A DNA stretch of 64,000 nt from Patiria pectinifera (Eukaryota > Echinodermata > Asteroidea > Valvatida > Asterinidae). The position numbers and the translations under genes were made by a program. The notes under the pieces were generated by a model that saw only the letters and a list, made by a program, of their open reading frames with translations, was not told the DNA's origin and did no database searches. How positions within the stretch are numbered: the stretch's first letter is position 1; the number at the start of each line of letters is the position of its first letter. This document shows positions 62,844-64,000 of the stretch, piece by piece. Where the stretch lies: positions 8,272,863 to 8,336,862 of the forward strand of contig CM057135.1 in the NCBI GenBank assembly GCA_029964075.1. The letters are read 5' to 3'.

Positions 62844-63643
62844 ATGTCAGACCGGAACATTGGAGTCTTTTAAAGCAAAGTCCGAGGTTTTTATAATTTA
62901 TCGCTCGGTTTTGCTCGATAAAAAGCGCCCTCTTCCGAGATTTTTTTGTAATTCATCGCTCGGTCGTGTTTACTAAATAGCGCCCCCATTATTAAGTGAA
63001 GTCGCTAACCATGAGTGAATGGACTTTATGCATGCAATTATGCCTGAAGAGATGAAGTGTGGCACTGAGACACCCTTATTTGTGATGAATATGGAACTCA
63101 AGTATATTTGTGCCTTCCTTATTTTTGCCTTTTTGTACTTTCTCAATTTGCATTGTGTGACCAAATCGTCCTTTGTGGTAATTTATGAGTACAAAAATAT
63201 GGATTTTGTTCTGTCAGTAATGTGTTTTTATCTGCCCCTTTCTGGTCTGCTATGAATATGGCACTAGTAACACATGTATTTTCTTGCTCGACATGCACTT
63301 TATTGAACTCCCCTGGTATTAGAGAAATTACGTAGGTTTACATGGTTGACTTTGAAGAAATAACTGTTTCTTTTAGTGCCAACTATTTTCCAAATCTTCG
63401 CTGGGTTTTTCGTCATATTCTGTCCATTGCTCCCTTTAATTAGATGTATTGTTTTCCGGTGCCAGCATTAGATCACCTTACAATGTACTTATGATCCCTT
63501 TATTTTTATTCCTTCCTTTCTCATGTGCTGTTTCCATGCTAATTTCCCGCCTCCAAGAGTGTTGAGGGCCAGTTATCCTTTGTGAATACATCTTCATGCC
63601 ATTTGGGAGCGGTGACTTCTGACCCCCCCCCCCCCCACCACAG
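62844..63643. other. Unique AT-rich region
   Basis: No gene supported. A 78-codon frame at 63019-63255 is hydrophobic in its middle but shows no start context, domain or codon evidence. A 15-C run ends at about 63638. Confidence 0.5.
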
Positions 63644-63720
63644 TATGTTTTGAGAACAGGCTCATTGGAATTGTTCGGGCGTCTTAATCCTCGGGAGCAT
63701 CGGATCTAATAGTGCCTATA
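63644..63720 (-). repeat. 114-bp satellite partial monomer
   Basis: TTTTGAGAACAGGCTCATTG through CATCGGATCTAATAGTGCCT, reverse orientation; cut off exactly where the Gypsy RT fragment begins. Confidence 0.8.
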
Positions 63721-64000
63721 GGGTTATGGTTTATGGGTTCTGCAACGCTCCAGCAACGTTTGAGCGCCTTCTGGAGCAGGTCATGAGGGGCCTGCAGTGG
63801 GAAATCTTATTGATTTACCTAGACGACATCATTGTGTTTGGTCGAACGGTTGAGGAGACCCAAGAGCGTCTCCGAATAGTGTTGGGTAGGTTGAGAGATG
63901 CTGGGCTCAAGTTGAAGCCCAGCAAATGCCATTTATTTCAACGGTCAGTGAGTTATTTGGGCCATATTGTCTCAGCAGACAGGGTGGCAACAGACCCAAA
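63720..64000 (+). pseudogene. Second Gypsy RT fragment (window edge)
   Basis: Open in one frame to the window end. It encodes the RT palm and thumb with YGFCNAPATFERLLEQ, IYLDDIIVFG near 63805-63840 and VSYLGHIVSADRVATDP. It is closely related to, but clearly distinct from, the RT at 57590-57880. The left side abuts the satellite at 63720, so the rest of RT upstream is missing. Whether it continues to a full element beyond 64000 is unknown. Confidence 0.85.

Noticed and set aside
63019-63255. 78-codon hydrophobic frame
   Set aside because: Hydrophobic because of T-rich sequence; no initiation context, no homologue recognised and a minus-strand shadow.

Overview
This window looks like genomic DNA from a metazoan, probably a marine invertebrate. 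It has spliced exons with GT-AG introns and AATAAA signals, no bacterial operons, and a repeat complement (DIRS, BEL/Pao, Ty3/Gypsy, CACTA-like, hAT- and Harbinger-type MITEs, Helitron-like tandem-repeat elements) typical of amphioxus, echinoderm, mollusc or cnidarian genomes. The species cannot be fixed from the sequence alone. No rRNA, tRNA or CRISPR array was recognised.

Layout. 1-3676: a decayed CACTA/EnSpm-type (Tnp2-like) transposase with two upstream exons and at least four frame changes. 5448-10140, minus strand: a multi-exon DDE-transposase-like gene of an unclassified family, with one frameshift. About 11430-11770: a TCTATAGA-rich palindromic minisatellite. 11788-17394: a GC-rich, internally deleted DIRS element carrying a nested 979-bp hAT-like MITE (8-bp target duplication) made of GAGTC/GACTC repeats. 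17389-18228: a foldback MITE of GTAATTCTGTCCCC-type repeats. 18343-20866: three exons of a host-like gene, ending in a small W/C-rich C-terminal domain, stop and polyA signal. 23393-30534, minus strand: a complete, very young BEL/Pao retrotransposon with near-identical LTRs and a CAAAC target duplication.

33533-48763 is the most structured part. A 60-bp tandem array is split by a Helitron-like element full of 171-bp repeats. Two inverted copies of an 18-bp-TIR DNA transposon then flank a 114-bp satellite. Each copy received different later insertions: a nearly intact DIRS with textbook inverted repeats and internal complementary region, plus a 294-bp MITE, in the left copy; two head-to-tail Helitron-like units in the right copy. 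Each copy preserves the empty sites of the other's insertions, so insertion points can be read to the base.

48764-64000: a 5'-truncated LINE with a 13-bp target duplication, two Harbinger-like MITEs in the 114-bp satellite, the point where the satellite array reverses orientation, and a degenerate Ty3/Gypsy element (52783-62759) with 1.7-kb LTRs. That element has two unusual accessory ORFs: a membrane-anchored ORF with an ATGA overlap to gag, and a C2H2 zinc-finger ORF behind a splice acceptor. At the right edge a second Gypsy RT fragment is fused to a satellite monomer.

Overall the window is an accessory, transposon-dense landscape. The likely host sequence is limited to the three-exon gene at 18343-20866 and two weak exon candidates. 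The strongest leads are the candidate rolling-circle tandem element at 44815-47686, the paired palindromic transposons with reciprocal empty sites, and the Gypsy element with zinc-finger and transmembrane ORFs.
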